DNA of 64,000 bases from DASPHG01 sp963849605 (lineage in GTDB: Bacteria > Actinomycetota > Thermoleophilia > Solirubrobacterales > Thermoleophilaceae), in NCBI GenBank assembly GCA_963849605.1, contig CAWKHX010000015.1, positions 806,001-870,000 on the forward strand, in the 5' to 3' direction. Position 1 is the stretch's first letter. Each line of letters begins with the position of its first letter. The position numbers and the translations under genes are program-made. This document shows, in pieces, positions 52,392-61,177 of this stretch. The notes under the pieces are model-generated. The model made no database searches, was not told where the DNA came from, and saw nothing but the letters and a program-made list of their open reading frames with translations.

Positions 52392-53962
52392 CCTTCACCT
52401 CGACCAGCCGTGGGCCCTCTGCGGAAAGTGCATCCGTGAGTGCCTGGTGCAATGCGTCGCGCCCGTCCACGCGCTGCGACTCCACCCCGTAGCTCTGCGC
52501 GATCGCCGCCGACTCGAGCGCCGGCAGGTCGAGGCCCGGGGAGCCGGTGACGGCCTCGATCTCCGCGAACCACTTGAGGATCGCGTACTCCTCGTTGCGG
52601 AGCACGAGCACCTTCAGCGGCACGTCGTAGGCGGCGGCGGTCCAGAAGGCGGTAACGGCGTACTGCACGGATCCTTCGCCGATCACGCACACGACCTGCC
52701 GGTCCGGCTGGGCGAGCTGCACGCCGACTGCGGCCGACAGCCCGAAGCCCAGGCCGCCGCCGGCGCCGAAGTAGTACGAGCCTGGCTTCGACAGCTTGAG
52801 CCGGCTGCGCATCGCGAGCGTGCTCGACGGCGACTCGAGGACCAGGATGCCGTCCTCCGGCCAGACCTCGGCCAGCGTCGCGGCGACCGTCGACCCGCTG
52901 ATCGGGTCGGACTCCTCAGGGTCGCCCGGAGGCCACGGCGGGTCGGGCGGCTCGCGGTCTGCCTCCTCGACCTTGAACAGCAGCACCTCGAGCGTGAGCG
53001 CGGGATCCGCCAGGATCGCGTCGCCCATCGGGGCGCGCGCGGCCTCGTCGGGGTCGTTCGTGATCTGGATCAGCGTCGTGTCGTCGCCCAGCAGCGGCCC
53101 CGGGATGTTCGGGTAGTACGGGAAGACCGACGAGCCGAAGACGAGCACGAGGTCGTACTCCTTCAGGGTCTCGCCGGCGGGGCCGATCGCGGGCGGCAGG
53201 ATGCCGCGGAAGAGCGGGTGGCCCTCCGGGAAGCCGAGCCGCCCGCCGCCGGTCGCGGGCGTCGCCCAGACCGGGAGCTTCTGGCTTCTCGGCGAACTTG
53301 ACCGCGGCGTCCCAGCCGCCGCACATCTCGATGTCGGGGCCGGCGACGAGGACGGGGTTCTTCGCTTTGGCGAGCTTCTCCACCAGCTCCCCGAGGCGCT
53401 TGGGGTCGGGCCCCTGGCGCCCGCTCACGTGGCGGCGCGTCTGATGCGCGACCTCGGCCTCGTCCACGTCGTTGTCCCAGTCGTCGAACGGGACCGACAC
53501 GAACACCGGCCCGCGCGGTGGGAGCGACGCCAGGTAGGTGCCGCGGGCGATCGCGTGCGGCACGTCCTCCGCGCGCGGCGGCTCGTAGCTCCACTTGACG
53601 AGCGGATGCGGCATGCGGATCGCGTCGCGGTTCGTCAGGTTGGCCTGCAGCGTCATCAGCGAGCGCGCCTGCTGGCCGGCGGTCACGAGCAGAGGGGTCT
53701 TGTTCGCCTGCGCGTTGAAGATCGCGCCCATCGCGTTGCCGACCCCGGGCGCGGTGTGGAGGTTCACGTGGCCGACGGTGCCGCTCGCCTGGGCGAACCC
53801 GTCGGCCATGCCGACGGCGACCGCCTCCTGCAGCCCGAGCACATAACGGAAGTCCTCGGGGAAGTCCTTCAGCATCGGCAGCTCGGTCGAGCCCGGGTTG
53901 CCGAACATCGTCGTCATCCCGCGCTCCCGCCACATGTCGTAGACCGCCTCGCGCGCGTTCAC
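52366..53962 (-). CDS. Benzoylformate decarboxylase-like TPP enzyme, one-base frameshift
   Basis: GTG start at 53962. N-terminal part with MFGNPGSTELPMLKDFPEDF, GLQEAVAVGMADGFA (cofactor Glu) and VNLHTAPGVGNAMGA (His of the benzoylformate decarboxylase active site) reads to KFAEK near 53287, then turns into Arg-rich sequence. Removing one base in the GG at 53283-53284 restores QKLPVWATPATGGGRLGFPE and continues through VFGSSVFPYYPNIPGP to the TPP motif GEGSVQYAVTAFWTAA and the stop at 52366. The corrected protein has about 531 residues. Decarboxylates an aromatic or branched 2-keto acid; exact substrate unknown. Confidence 0.83.
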
Positions 53963-53972
53963 GGCGGGCAGC

Positions 53973-54326
53973 CTATTCCGCGAGCTCGGGCTGGTGCTCC
54001 GCTACATGCCGGTCGAGCGTGGCGCGCACCCATTGCTGCGTCGCCTGGTCCGCCAGCCGGTAGCGGCCGAGCAGCTCCTTCTGGCCGGTGAGCGGCAGGC
54101 CGGCGATCGTCCACGACACCGCGAAGCGCTCGAACAGGAGCTCCGTCCGTCGCCGCCACAGGTCGTCTGTCGAGGCCGCGACGCCGCCGGCGGGCTCGCG
54201 CAGCTTCGACGCCGTCCCGCGCGACACGCGTCCGCGCAGCGTCAGCACGTTCCCCTCGGCGTCGGTGTAGTCGAAGGTCTCCGTGGAACGGCTCGGCTTC
54301 AGCCGCTTACGCGCGCGCTTCCCCAC
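53973..54326 (-). CDS. Small basic protein at the head of the decarboxylase operon
   Basis: 117 residues from GTG 54326. Basic N-terminus (KRARKRLKPSRSTETFDYTD) then TLRGRVSRGTASKLREPAGG and two helical segments. The frame is open upstream to 54431 but that part overlaps the divergent gene. Ten bases separate its stop from the decarboxylase start. No family recognised. Confidence 0.6.
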   Translation of the reverse strand: MGKRARKRLKPSRSTETFDYTDAEGNVLTLRGRVSRGTASKLREPAGGVAASTDDLWRRRTELLFERFAVSWTIAGLPLTGQKELLGRYRLADQATQQWVRATLDRHVAEHQPELAE

Positions 54327-54333
54327 GAATGGG

Positions 54334-55638
54334 ATGCTTGCAGGCGGGAGGGGGGAGCAACACCTGGACAGCCAGACGATCAGCCTGATCACCGTGCCGT
54401 TCTTCACCGGCGCGATCGGGTACGTGACCAACTGGAGCGGCGTCTGGATGCTGTTCTACCCCGTGCGGTTCAGGGGCGTCAGGCTCCCCGGCCTCGCGCC
54501 GCTCGCGAACATCCTGCCCCGCCGGGTGCAACAGATCCCCGGCGTGATGCAGGGTGGAGTCGGGTGGCAGGGGATCATCCCGTCACGCGCCGCCAAGATG
54601 GGCTCGATCGCGGTCGACAAGGGGATCGCGAAGCTCGGCTCGACGTCCGACTTCTACCAGCAGCTCGACCAGGAGCGGATCGTCGAGCATGTGCTCCACA
54701 GCATTCGCGGTGAGATCCGCGACATCGTCGAGCGGATCATGCAGCGCGAGCACCCGCAGCTGTGGAACGACCTGCCGCCGCGCGTCCGCGAGGCCGTGCA
54801 CGAGCGTGTCCAGCAGCAGCTTCCGTCGCTCGTCCGCGAGGTCATGGACGACGTGGGCGACAACATCGAACAGCTGCTCGACGTGAAGCTGATGGTGATC
54901 CGGCGGATGGAGGCACAGCCCGAGCTCTGCAACCGCGTCTTCCTCGAGGTCGGGAAGAAGGAGTTCCGCTTCATCATCAACTTCGGCTTCTTCTTCGGCT
55001 TCGCGATCGGCATCCCGACGGCGATCCTCACCGAGGTCGTGTTCGACGCCTGGTGGCTGCTGCCCGTGTGCGGCGTCCTGATCGGCTACCTCACGAACTG
55101 GCTTGCGCTCTGGATGATCTACGAGCCCGTCGAGCCGCGGAAGCTGTTGGGCCGCGTCACGATCCAGGGCCTGTTCATCCGCCGCCAGCCCGAGGTCGCC
55201 GGCGTGTACGCGGGCATCATCGCCGACGACATCATCACGGTGCAGAACATGGGCGAGGAGCTCCTGCACGGCCCGCGCTCGGACCGCACGCGCCAGATGA
55301 TCGAGGACGGCCTCAAGCCCGCCGTCGATCGTTCCCTGGGCGTGGTGCAGCCGGCGGTGCGGGTTGCGATGGGGACGAAGGAGTACGACACGATCCGCGA
55401 CTCGATAGCCAGCGAGGGGGTCGAGTACACGATGACCCCGCTCACCGACGAGTCGTTCAACCGCGAGCAGTCGGAGCGCGTGCGGGAGCTGATTCACGAG
55501 CGCATGCTCGAGCTGCCGCACGAAGACTTCTCGGACATGCTGCGGTCGGTGACGAAGCAGGACGAGTGGCTGCTCCTGCTGCACGGCGCGGTCCTCGGGT
55601 TCGGCGGCGGCCTCCTGCATCTGCTGTTCTTCGGGTGA
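54334..55638 (+). CDS. DUF445 membrane protein
   Basis: 434 residues from ATG 54334. Membrane segments at both ends (ISLITVPFFTGAIGYVTNWS and LLHGAVLGFGGGLLHLLFF) plus a central pair (FGFFFGFAIGIPTAILTE, VCGVLIGYLTNWLALWMIYE) and long amphipathic helices between, as in the DUF445 family. The twice-repeated GYVTNW/GYLTNWLA motif is the family signature. A strong GGAGGGGGGAG lies a few bases before an in-frame CTG at 54364, which is an alternative start. Function unknown. Confidence 0.88.
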   Translation: MLAGGRGEQHLDSQTISLITVPFFTGAIGYVTNWSGVWMLFYPVRFRGVRLPGLAPLANILPRRVQQIPGVMQGGVGWQGIIPSRAAKMGSIAVDKGIAKLGSTSDFYQQLDQERIVEHVLHSIRGEIRDIVERIMQREHPQLWNDLPPRVREAVHERVQQQLPSLVREVMDDVGDNIEQLLDVKLMVIRRMEAQPELCNRVFLEVGKKEFRFIINFGFFFGFAIGIPTAILTEVVFDAWWLLPVCGVLIGYLTNWLALWMIYEPVEPRKLLGRVTIQGLFIRRQPEVAGVYAGIIADDIITVQNMGEELLHGPRSDRTRQMIEDGLKPAVDRSLGVVQPAVRVAMGTKEYDTIRDSIASEGVEYTMTPLTDESFNREQSERVRELIHERMLELPHEDFSDMLRSVTKQDEWLLLLHGAVLGFGGGLLHLLFFG

Positions 55639-56426
55639 TGGCGCAAGAGGACGACAACCTGCTGAAGGCGGCGCCGGGGCTCGTGCGGATGGCGGCGACG
55701 GCTTGGATCCGCGGGCTGCTCTGGAGCGCCGAGCTGGTGCAGGGCGCGCTCGGGATGAAGGAGACGGACGACGTCACCGCCGACGAGGCGCGCGAGCCGC
55801 GAGACGAGACGTCGGCTGCCGCGCTGCGCAGGCGCGGCGAAGAGCTTCTCCGCCGCTCCGCGGACGTCAACGACGAGGAGGACAGCCATCCCGCGTACGC
55901 GCGGATCCTCGACGTGATGGTGCCGGACGAGGCGCGGATACTGCGCCTCCTGCAGGAGAGGGGCGCGCACCCGGCGGTGGACGTGCGCAGCGGCGGGCCG
56001 CTCGGCGTCGGCGTCGTTGCGACTGAGCTGGTCGCCCCGGGCCTCAACATGATCGGCGCGGAGGCCGGTTGCCGCCACGTCGATCGGGTCCCCGCGTACC
56101 TGAACAACCTCTTTCGCCTCGGCCTGATCTGGTTCTCGCGCGAGCAGGTTGGCGACCATCTGCGCTACCAGGTCCTCGAGGCTCAGCCGGAGGTGGTGGA
56201 GGCGCTGGCGGGGGCCGGTCGCGGCGCGCGCACCACTCGCCGCTCGATTCACCTCACGCCGTTCGGCGCGGATTTCTGCTCGTTCTGCATACCTCCCACC
56301 ACCGGAGAGTTCGAAGCACTGCGACAATCGGTGCGTGACGACCCGCCGCCTCCCGGCGATCCTGGCCCTCGCGCTGACGCTGGCCCTGCCGGCGCTGGCC
56401 GACGGGGCGTCGAAGAGCCGGGCTAA
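55638..56426 (+). CDS. DUF4393 (Abi-alpha-like) protein
   Basis: 262 residues; the ATG overlaps the DUF445 stop (TGATG). An N-terminal amphipathic helix (WIRGLLWSAELVQGALGM) precedes an acidic helical linker; the conserved region contains ILDVMVPDEARILRLLQERG, VPAYLNNLFRLGLIWFS and IHLTPFGADFCSFCIPP, matching DUF4393, first named for a phage-exclusion protein. The last 30 residues are Pro-rich and overlap the next gene by 92 bp, so the true C-terminus may be affected by selection on that gene. Confidence 0.72.
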   Translation: MAQEDDNLLKAAPGLVRMAATAWIRGLLWSAELVQGALGMKETDDVTADEAREPRDETSAAALRRRGEELLRRSADVNDEEDSHPAYARILDVMVPDEARILRLLQERGAHPAVDVRSGGPLGVGVVATELVAPGLNMIGAEAGCRHVDRVPAYLNNLFRLGLIWFSREQVGDHLRYQVLEAQPEVVEALAGAGRGARTTRRSIHLTPFGADFCSFCIPPTTGEFEALRQSVRDDPPPPGDPGPRADAGPAGAGRRGVEEPG

Positions 56427-58251
56427 GGCGTTCGCCTCCTGCGAGGCGGTCGGCGACTACGCGCGCAAGCACGCGGCGAACATCGTCGAGCCCGGTGGGC
56501 TCCCGATCCGGTTCGGCTTCGCGATCGAAGGCGACACGCCCAACGGCTCTCCGCCGGGCCCGGTGACGGCGCCGCAGGAGGGCGCGGTCCGCGACGGCGA
56601 CGGCGAGGACTACTCGACGACGAACGTGCAGGAGGAGGGCGTCGACGAGCCCGACGTCGTCAAGACCGACGGGCGCCACCTGTACGTGATGAACGCGAGC
56701 ACGCTCTACGTCTTCAACATCCGCACCGGTGAGCCGAAGCTCGTTGGATCGCTCGCGCTGCGGGGATTCGGGCACGAGCTGTTGGTGTCGGGCGACCGCG
56801 TCCTCGCGCTGGCGACCTACTGGGACGACCCGGTGTTCCAGCCGGAGCCGCAGCCCGCGCAGTTCGCGCCGGAGCCGTATCCATATCCCGTTCCCGAGCC
56901 CGCGACGCGGCTGTTCGAGATCGACGTGTCGGACGCCGGCGCACCGAAGCTCTTGAACACGTTGACCATGGAGGGCTACTACGTCTCCGCGCGCATGCGC
57001 GGCTCCGTGGCGCGCGTGGTCATGAGCACCCCGCCGTCGCCGTGGCCGGTGGACTACGAGAGCGGTCAGTCGCCCGAGCAGCAGGAGGCCGAGCAGCGGC
57101 GGGCAATCCGGCATACCCGCCTCAGGACCTGGATGCCGGACGGCGTGCTGCGCGACCGCGTGCGCGACAAGCGCCGGATCGAGCGGATGGTCGCCTGCGA
57201 CGACGTGCGCAAGCCCGTCTCGTTCTCCGGCCCCGGGATGCTGACGGTGCTGACCGTCGACCTCGCGCGCGGCCTGAAGCCGCTCGACTCCGACTCGCTC
57301 ATGACCGACGCGCAGACGATCTATGCGTCGAAGCGGAGCCTGTTCGTCGCCGCCGAGCGCTGGTTCGACCCCACCGTCAGCGACCCGGATCAGCAGGTGG
57401 AGCCGGGTCGCTTCACCGCAATCCACCGGTTCGCGATCGACGACCCCGAGTCGGCCGAGTACCGCGCATCCGGGCAGGTCCGCGGTTTCGTGCTCAACCA
57501 GTTCTCGCTGTCGGAGAACGAGGGCGTGCTGCGGGTGGCGACGACCGACCAGCCGCCCTGGCGCGCCGGCGCGGAGCAGCGCGAGAGCGAGAGCTACGTG
57601 ACCGTGCTCGACGAGCGCGACAAGGCCCTCCAGGAGGTCGGCCGCGTGGGCGGGCTCGGCCGCGGCGAGCGCATCTTCGCCGTGCGGTTCCTGGGCGACA
57701 AGGGCTACGTGGTCACGTTCAGGCAGGTGGACCCGCTCTACACGCTCGACCTGTCGAATCCCGAGAAGCCGACGGTGCGGGGCGAGCTCGAGCTGCTCGG
57801 GTTCTCGTCGTATCTGCACCCGATCGGGGACGACCTCCTGCTTGGGCTCGGCCAGAACGCGAACGAGCAGGGGCAGACGCGCGGAACGCAGCTGTCGCTG
57901 TTCGACGTGTCAGACCTGAGCGCGCCGAAGCGGCTGCACGCGAAGGCGCTCGGCGAGTCCACGAGCTCCGCGGCCGAGTACGACCACCACGCGTTCCTGT
58001 ACTGGCCGCCGACGAAGCTGACGGTGGTGCCCGTGAGCGCCTACCGGCCGGAGGACACGTTCAACGGAGCGGTCGGCTTCGACGTCGATCCCGACAAGGG
58101 CATCAGCGAGCTCGGCCGGGCTGAGCACGAGGGCGGCGGGACCATTGTCCGCTCCCTGGTCGCGCACGGGCGGCTGCTCACGGTGTCGGATCAGGGAGTT
58201 CTGGCGAGCACGCTCGACACGCTCGCGCCGGTCAGCTTCGCCGGTTTCTAA
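56335..58251 (+). CDS. Secreted beta-propeller protein (PF09826 type)
   Basis: 638 residues from GTG 56335. Signal peptide (LPAILALALTLALPALADG), then the family signature STTNVQEEGVDEPDVVKTDG and repeated propeller blades (LYVMNASTLYVFNIRTGEPK, TFRQVDPLYTLDLSNPEKPT, TQLSLFDVSDLSAPKRLHAK). Typical of a secreted or surface protein widespread in actinobacteria and archaea; role unknown. Overlaps the DUF4393 gene. Confidence 0.9.
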   Translation: MTTRRLPAILALALTLALPALADGASKSRAKAFASCEAVGDYARKHAANIVEPGGLPIRFGFAIEGDTPNGSPPGPVTAPQEGAVRDGDGEDYSTTNVQEEGVDEPDVVKTDGRHLYVMNASTLYVFNIRTGEPKLVGSLALRGFGHELLVSGDRVLALATYWDDPVFQPEPQPAQFAPEPYPYPVPEPATRLFEIDVSDAGAPKLLNTLTMEGYYVSARMRGSVARVVMSTPPSPWPVDYESGQSPEQQEAEQRRAIRHTRLRTWMPDGVLRDRVRDKRRIERMVACDDVRKPVSFSGPGMLTVLTVDLARGLKPLDSDSLMTDAQTIYASKRSLFVAAERWFDPTVSDPDQQVEPGRFTAIHRFAIDDPESAEYRASGQVRGFVLNQFSLSENEGVLRVATTDQPPWRAGAEQRESESYVTVLDERDKALQEVGRVGGLGRGERIFAVRFLGDKGYVVTFRQVDPLYTLDLSNPEKPTVRGELELLGFSSYLHPIGDDLLLGLGQNANEQGQTRGTQLSLFDVSDLSAPKRLHAKALGESTSSAAEYDHHAFLYWPPTKLTVVPVSAYRPEDTFNGAVGFDVDPDKGISELGRAEHEGGGTIVRSLVAHGRLLTVSDQGVLASTLDTLAPVSFAGF

Positions 58252-58268
58252 AGAGGGTCAGACCCCGT

Positions 58269-58616
58269 TTACAAGAGCTCGGCGACGCGCTCGACCGGCC
58301 GCGCCAGCACCGCGCGGTCGCCGCGCTCTACCACCGGCCGCTGAAGCAGCGGCGGATGCTCGGCCATGAGCCTGATGATCTCGTCGTCGGAGAGGTCGCG
58401 CCCCTCGACGTGCTCCTTGTAGGCGGGCTCGCGCTTGCGCAGCAGGTCCGCGGCCGGGCCGCCGGTCTTGCGCACCAGGTCGCGGATCTTCTCCTCCGGG
58501 AGGGGGTCGACGTGGTAGTTCACGCGTTCGAAGTCGATCCCGCGCCCCTCGAGGAACGTGACGAGGTTGCGACAGGTGGTGCAGGTGGGCTTCTCGTAGA
58601 CGGTGAGCTCGCTCAT
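58269..58616 (-). CDS. arsC: ArsC/Spx-like arsenate reductase family protein
   Basis: 115 residues. Thioredoxin-like fold with catalytic Cys12 in YEKPTCTTCRN and a second Cys15; the conserved Arg triad includes RNL, KRE and LLQRPVVERGDRAV. It could reduce arsenate with glutaredoxin or act as a stress regulator; no arsenic genes are adjacent. It follows the LuxR-type regulator with a 4 bp overlap, so it is co-transcribed with the two-component genes. Confidence 0.87.
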   Translation of the reverse strand: MSELTVYEKPTCTTCRNLVTFLEGRGIDFERVNYHVDPLPEEKIRDLVRKTGGPAADLLRKREPAYKEHVEGRDLSDDEIIRLMAEHPPLLQRPVVERGDRAVLARPVERVAELL

Positions 58617-59257
58617 GTGCGCAGGTATGCAAGCACGGCGAGCACCCTGCGGTGGTCCTCGGGGGTGTTCACGAGGTCGAGCTTGGAAAAGATGCTCGTC
58701 ACGTGCTTCTCGACCGCGCGCTCGGTCACGACGAGCGCTTCGGCGATCGCGCGGTTGGAGCGCCCCTCCGCCATCAGCCCGAGCACCTCGCGCTCGCGTG
58801 CCGTCAGCTCGTCGAGGGGGTCATCACGGCGCTTGCGCCCCATCAGCTGCGAGACGACCTCCGGGTCGAGCGCGGAGCCGCCCTCCGACACGCGCCGGAC
58901 GGCGTCGAGGAACGCGTCGACGTCGCCGACGCGGTCCTTCAGCAGGTAGCCCATGCCCGCCGCGTTGTCGGCCAGCAGGTCGAGCGCGTAGCCCTCCTCG
59001 ACGTATTGCGACAGCACGAGCACGCCGATCTCGGGCAGCTCGCCGCGGATCTCGTGCGCCGCGCGCAGGCCCTCGTCGGTATGGCTGGGCGGCATGCGGA
59101 TGTCGGTGATCGCGACGTCCGGCTTGTGCGCGCGCACCTTGCGCAGCAGGTCCTCCGCGTCGCCGGCCTGGCCGACCACCTCGATCCCGGCCTCCTCGAG
59201 GATGCGGGCGATCCCCTCACGCAGGAGGACGGAGTCCTCTGCCAGGACTACTCGCAC
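58613..59257 (-). CDS. NarL/LuxR-type response regulator
   Basis: 214 residues from GTG 59257. Receiver domain with the acidic pocket (LAEDSVLL), phospho-acceptor Asp about 54 in DVAITDIRMPPS and Lys in GYLLKDRVGD, followed by a C-terminal HTH (LTAREREVLGLMAEGRSNRA, ALVVTERAVEKHVTSIFSKL). Overlaps the histidine kinase by 10 bp and is the likely output of that kinase. Confidence 0.93.
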   Translation of the reverse strand: MRVVLAEDSVLLREGIARILEEAGIEVVGQAGDAEDLLRKVRAHKPDVAITDIRMPPSHTDEGLRAAHEIRGELPEIGVLVLSQYVEEGYALDLLADNAAGMGYLLKDRVGDVDAFLDAVRRVSEGGSALDPEVVSQLMGRKRRDDPLDELTAREREVLGLMAEGRSNRAIAEALVVTERAVEKHVTSIFSKLDLVNTPEDHRRVLAVLAYLRT

Positions 59258-60702
59258 GGCACCTCCGCCCGCACGACCGTTCCGCCGCCCCGAGGGCTCT
59301 CGACGGCGAGCAGGCCGTCGAGAGCCGCCACGCGGTCGGCCAGCCCGCTCAGGCCGCTGCCGGCTGCCGGGTCGGCTCCGCCCACGCCGTCGTCGCGGAT
59401 CTCGACTACGACCTTGCCGTTCGACCGCGTCACGGTCACCTCCGCGTGCGTGGCATTCGCGTACTTCGACACGTTCGTGAGCGCCTCCGCGACCACGAAG
59501 TACGCCGCCGATTCGACGGGTCCCGGTAGCCGCATCTCCGGCACGGGCGCGACCTCGACCGGCAGCGGCGCGCGGCTGGCCATGGCCTCGATGGCCGGGC
59601 CGAGCCCGCGGTCGGTGAGCAGTGCGGGGTGGATGCCGCGGGCCAGCTCGCGCAGCTCGCTGGTGGCCTCGGCGAGGTCCTCGATGCTCGCATCGAGCAG
59701 CTCCGCGGCCGCGGCGGGGTCCTTGTCGAGCTTCCCGCGCGCCAGCTTCAGGTCGAGCGCCAGCGCGACGAGTCGCTGCTGCGCGCCGTCGTGCAGGTCG
59801 CGCTCGAGGCGGCGGCGCGCGGTGTCGCTCGCCTGGACGATGCGCGCACGCGAGGCGCGCAGCTCCTCGACACGGGCGCGGAGGGCGGCGTCGAGGCGAA
59901 CGTTTTCGAGCTCGAGCCCCGCCGTCCGGCTGCGCAACAGGCCGACGAGGAAGCCGAAGGGCACGGCCGCCATCGCGGTGAGGGCCGTGAAGAAGAGGAT
60001 CTGCTCCGGTCCGTCCTGGTTCGCGGCGCCAACCGCGATCTGCACTCCCGCGGCCACGAGCATCACCAGGCCCGCCCAGATCATGGGCGTGAGGGCCGTC
60101 CGTTCGACACCCTCGGCGGCGCGCCAGCGGCGAACGCAGACGCGGCCGACCGCCACGAAAAGGAAGAGCGCCGGGACAATCTGGACCAGGCCGAGGATCT
60201 GCTGCGTCGTGAAGCTGTCCTGCACCATCAGCAGGTTCTGCGGGCACCCGCACACCTCGTCGTTGGTCGTGTCGGCGAAGAGCAGCACCGGGAGACCCAG
60301 CCCGACGGCGACGAAATACGAAGCCCCGGCCAGGCGCTTGTGGCTGCGGGTCTCGAGCCGTCCCGACGGGAACGCCAGCAGCAGGTGCAGCAGGACTGCG
60401 TAGAAGAGGTTGTTGACGAGCAGCCCGATCGTGAAGACGAGCTCGGAGTTCGCGGTTGACAGCGCGCTGAGGAACCACGCGAACCCGACCGCGACCATGA
60501 GCGCTCCGGTCCCGTTCTCGGGCCTGCGATCCCACGCGTAGAGACCCGTCCCTATGAACGACCAGCCGAGCAGGACCCCGACCGCGGCCGCTGCGGCGCG
60601 CGAATCGAGGTGGTTGCTGGTCGCCGCCAGCAGGGCGACGCCGACGCCGGCGGCGAAACCGGCGATGCCGATCGCGATGAGCGCTCGTCTAAGGCTGGTC
60701 AT
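59248..60702 (-). CDS. Membrane histidine kinase (HisKA_3 type)
   Basis: 484 residues. About eight membrane helices (1-250), coiled linker, then the NarX-like dimerisation domain with phospho-acceptor His in RRRLERDLHDGAQQRLVALA (about residue 302) and a HATPase domain (FVVAEALTNVSKYANATHAE, IRDDGVGGADPAAGSGLSGL). Signal unknown. Encoded between a stand-alone receiver protein upstream and the LuxR regulator downstream. Confidence 0.93.
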   Translation of the reverse strand: MTSLRRALIAIGIAGFAAGVGVALLAATSNHLDSRAAAAAVGVLLGWSFIGTGLYAWDRRPENGTGALMVAVGFAWFLSALSTANSELVFTIGLLVNNLFYAVLLHLLLAFPSGRLETRSHKRLAGASYFVAVGLGLPVLLFADTTNDEVCGCPQNLLMVQDSFTTQQILGLVQIVPALFLFVAVGRVCVRRWRAAEGVERTALTPMIWAGLVMLVAAGVQIAVGAANQDGPEQILFFTALTAMAAVPFGFLVGLLRSRTAGLELENVRLDAALRARVEELRASRARIVQASDTARRRLERDLHDGAQQRLVALALDLKLARGKLDKDPAAAAELLDASIEDLAEATSELRELARGIHPALLTDRGLGPAIEAMASRAPLPVEVAPVPEMRLPGPVESAAYFVVAEALTNVSKYANATHAEVTVTRSNGKVVVEIRDDGVGGADPAAGSGLSGLADRVAALDGLLAVESPRGGGTVVRAEVPCE

Positions 60703-61036
60703 CCAGGATCCGGCGGAGGGCCTCGCCGGAGAGTTCGCTCTTGGGAATGAAATTGCTGCCTTCGACCATGGGGCCCAAATCGGAGGCGTCGTGGCTCGAG
60801 GTCAGGACGACTGAAGGAGCGGAGCCGTTGACGCGCAGGCGCTCCGCAACGTCGAAGCCCTGTATGTCGGGCAGGTAGACGTCGAGGAGCACGAGCTCCG
60901 GCTTCCATGCCTCGGCCGCCTGGAGCGCCTCGGCACCCGTTCCGGCCTCGGCGACGACCTCGAAGCCCTCGGCTTCGAGCATTCGCCGGGCGCTGGCTCG
61001 GAAGCTCGGATGGTCATCGACGATCAACACCTTCAT
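60689..61036 (-). CDS. Stand-alone receiver-domain response regulator
   Basis: 115 residues, only a CheY-like receiver: LIVDDHPSFRASARRMLEAE, phospho-acceptor Asp about 53 in LVLLDVYLPDIQG, conserved Thr/Ser in VVLTSSHDASD and Lys in FIPKSELSGEAL. It has no output domain, so it probably acts as a phosphate sink or connector for the adjacent kinase, which starts 14 bases inside this gene. First gene of the four-gene minus-strand operon. Confidence 0.92.
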   Translation of the reverse strand: MKVLIVDDHPSFRASARRMLEAEGFEVVAEAGTGAEALQAAEAWKPELVLLDVYLPDIQGFDVAERLRVNGSAPSVVLTSSHDASDLGPMVEGSNFIPKSELSGEALRRILDDQP

Positions 61037-61177
61037 GCCGTCAAGTCTGGCCTCTTGACGGGCGTTTCGCCATACGGGTAACCGCACCATCGGACGCCAG
61101 TTACCCGCATTGGAGCGGGCTCTCCGCGGGGCGAGTCTGTGGGCATGCAATCCACGACCCCCACAGGAGGGATCAAC

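Noticed and set aside
58252..58268. Palindrome GGGTCAGACCC between convergent genes
   Set aside because: It may be a short intergenic repeat or weak terminator, but one copy of 11 bases is not enough to call an element.
58613..60535. A 640-codon minus-strand frame linking the LuxR regulator to upstream sequence
   Set aside because: Upstream of 59257 it is an alternative frame of the histidine kinase gene and is Arg/Ala-rich; GTG 59257 gives the normal receiver start.
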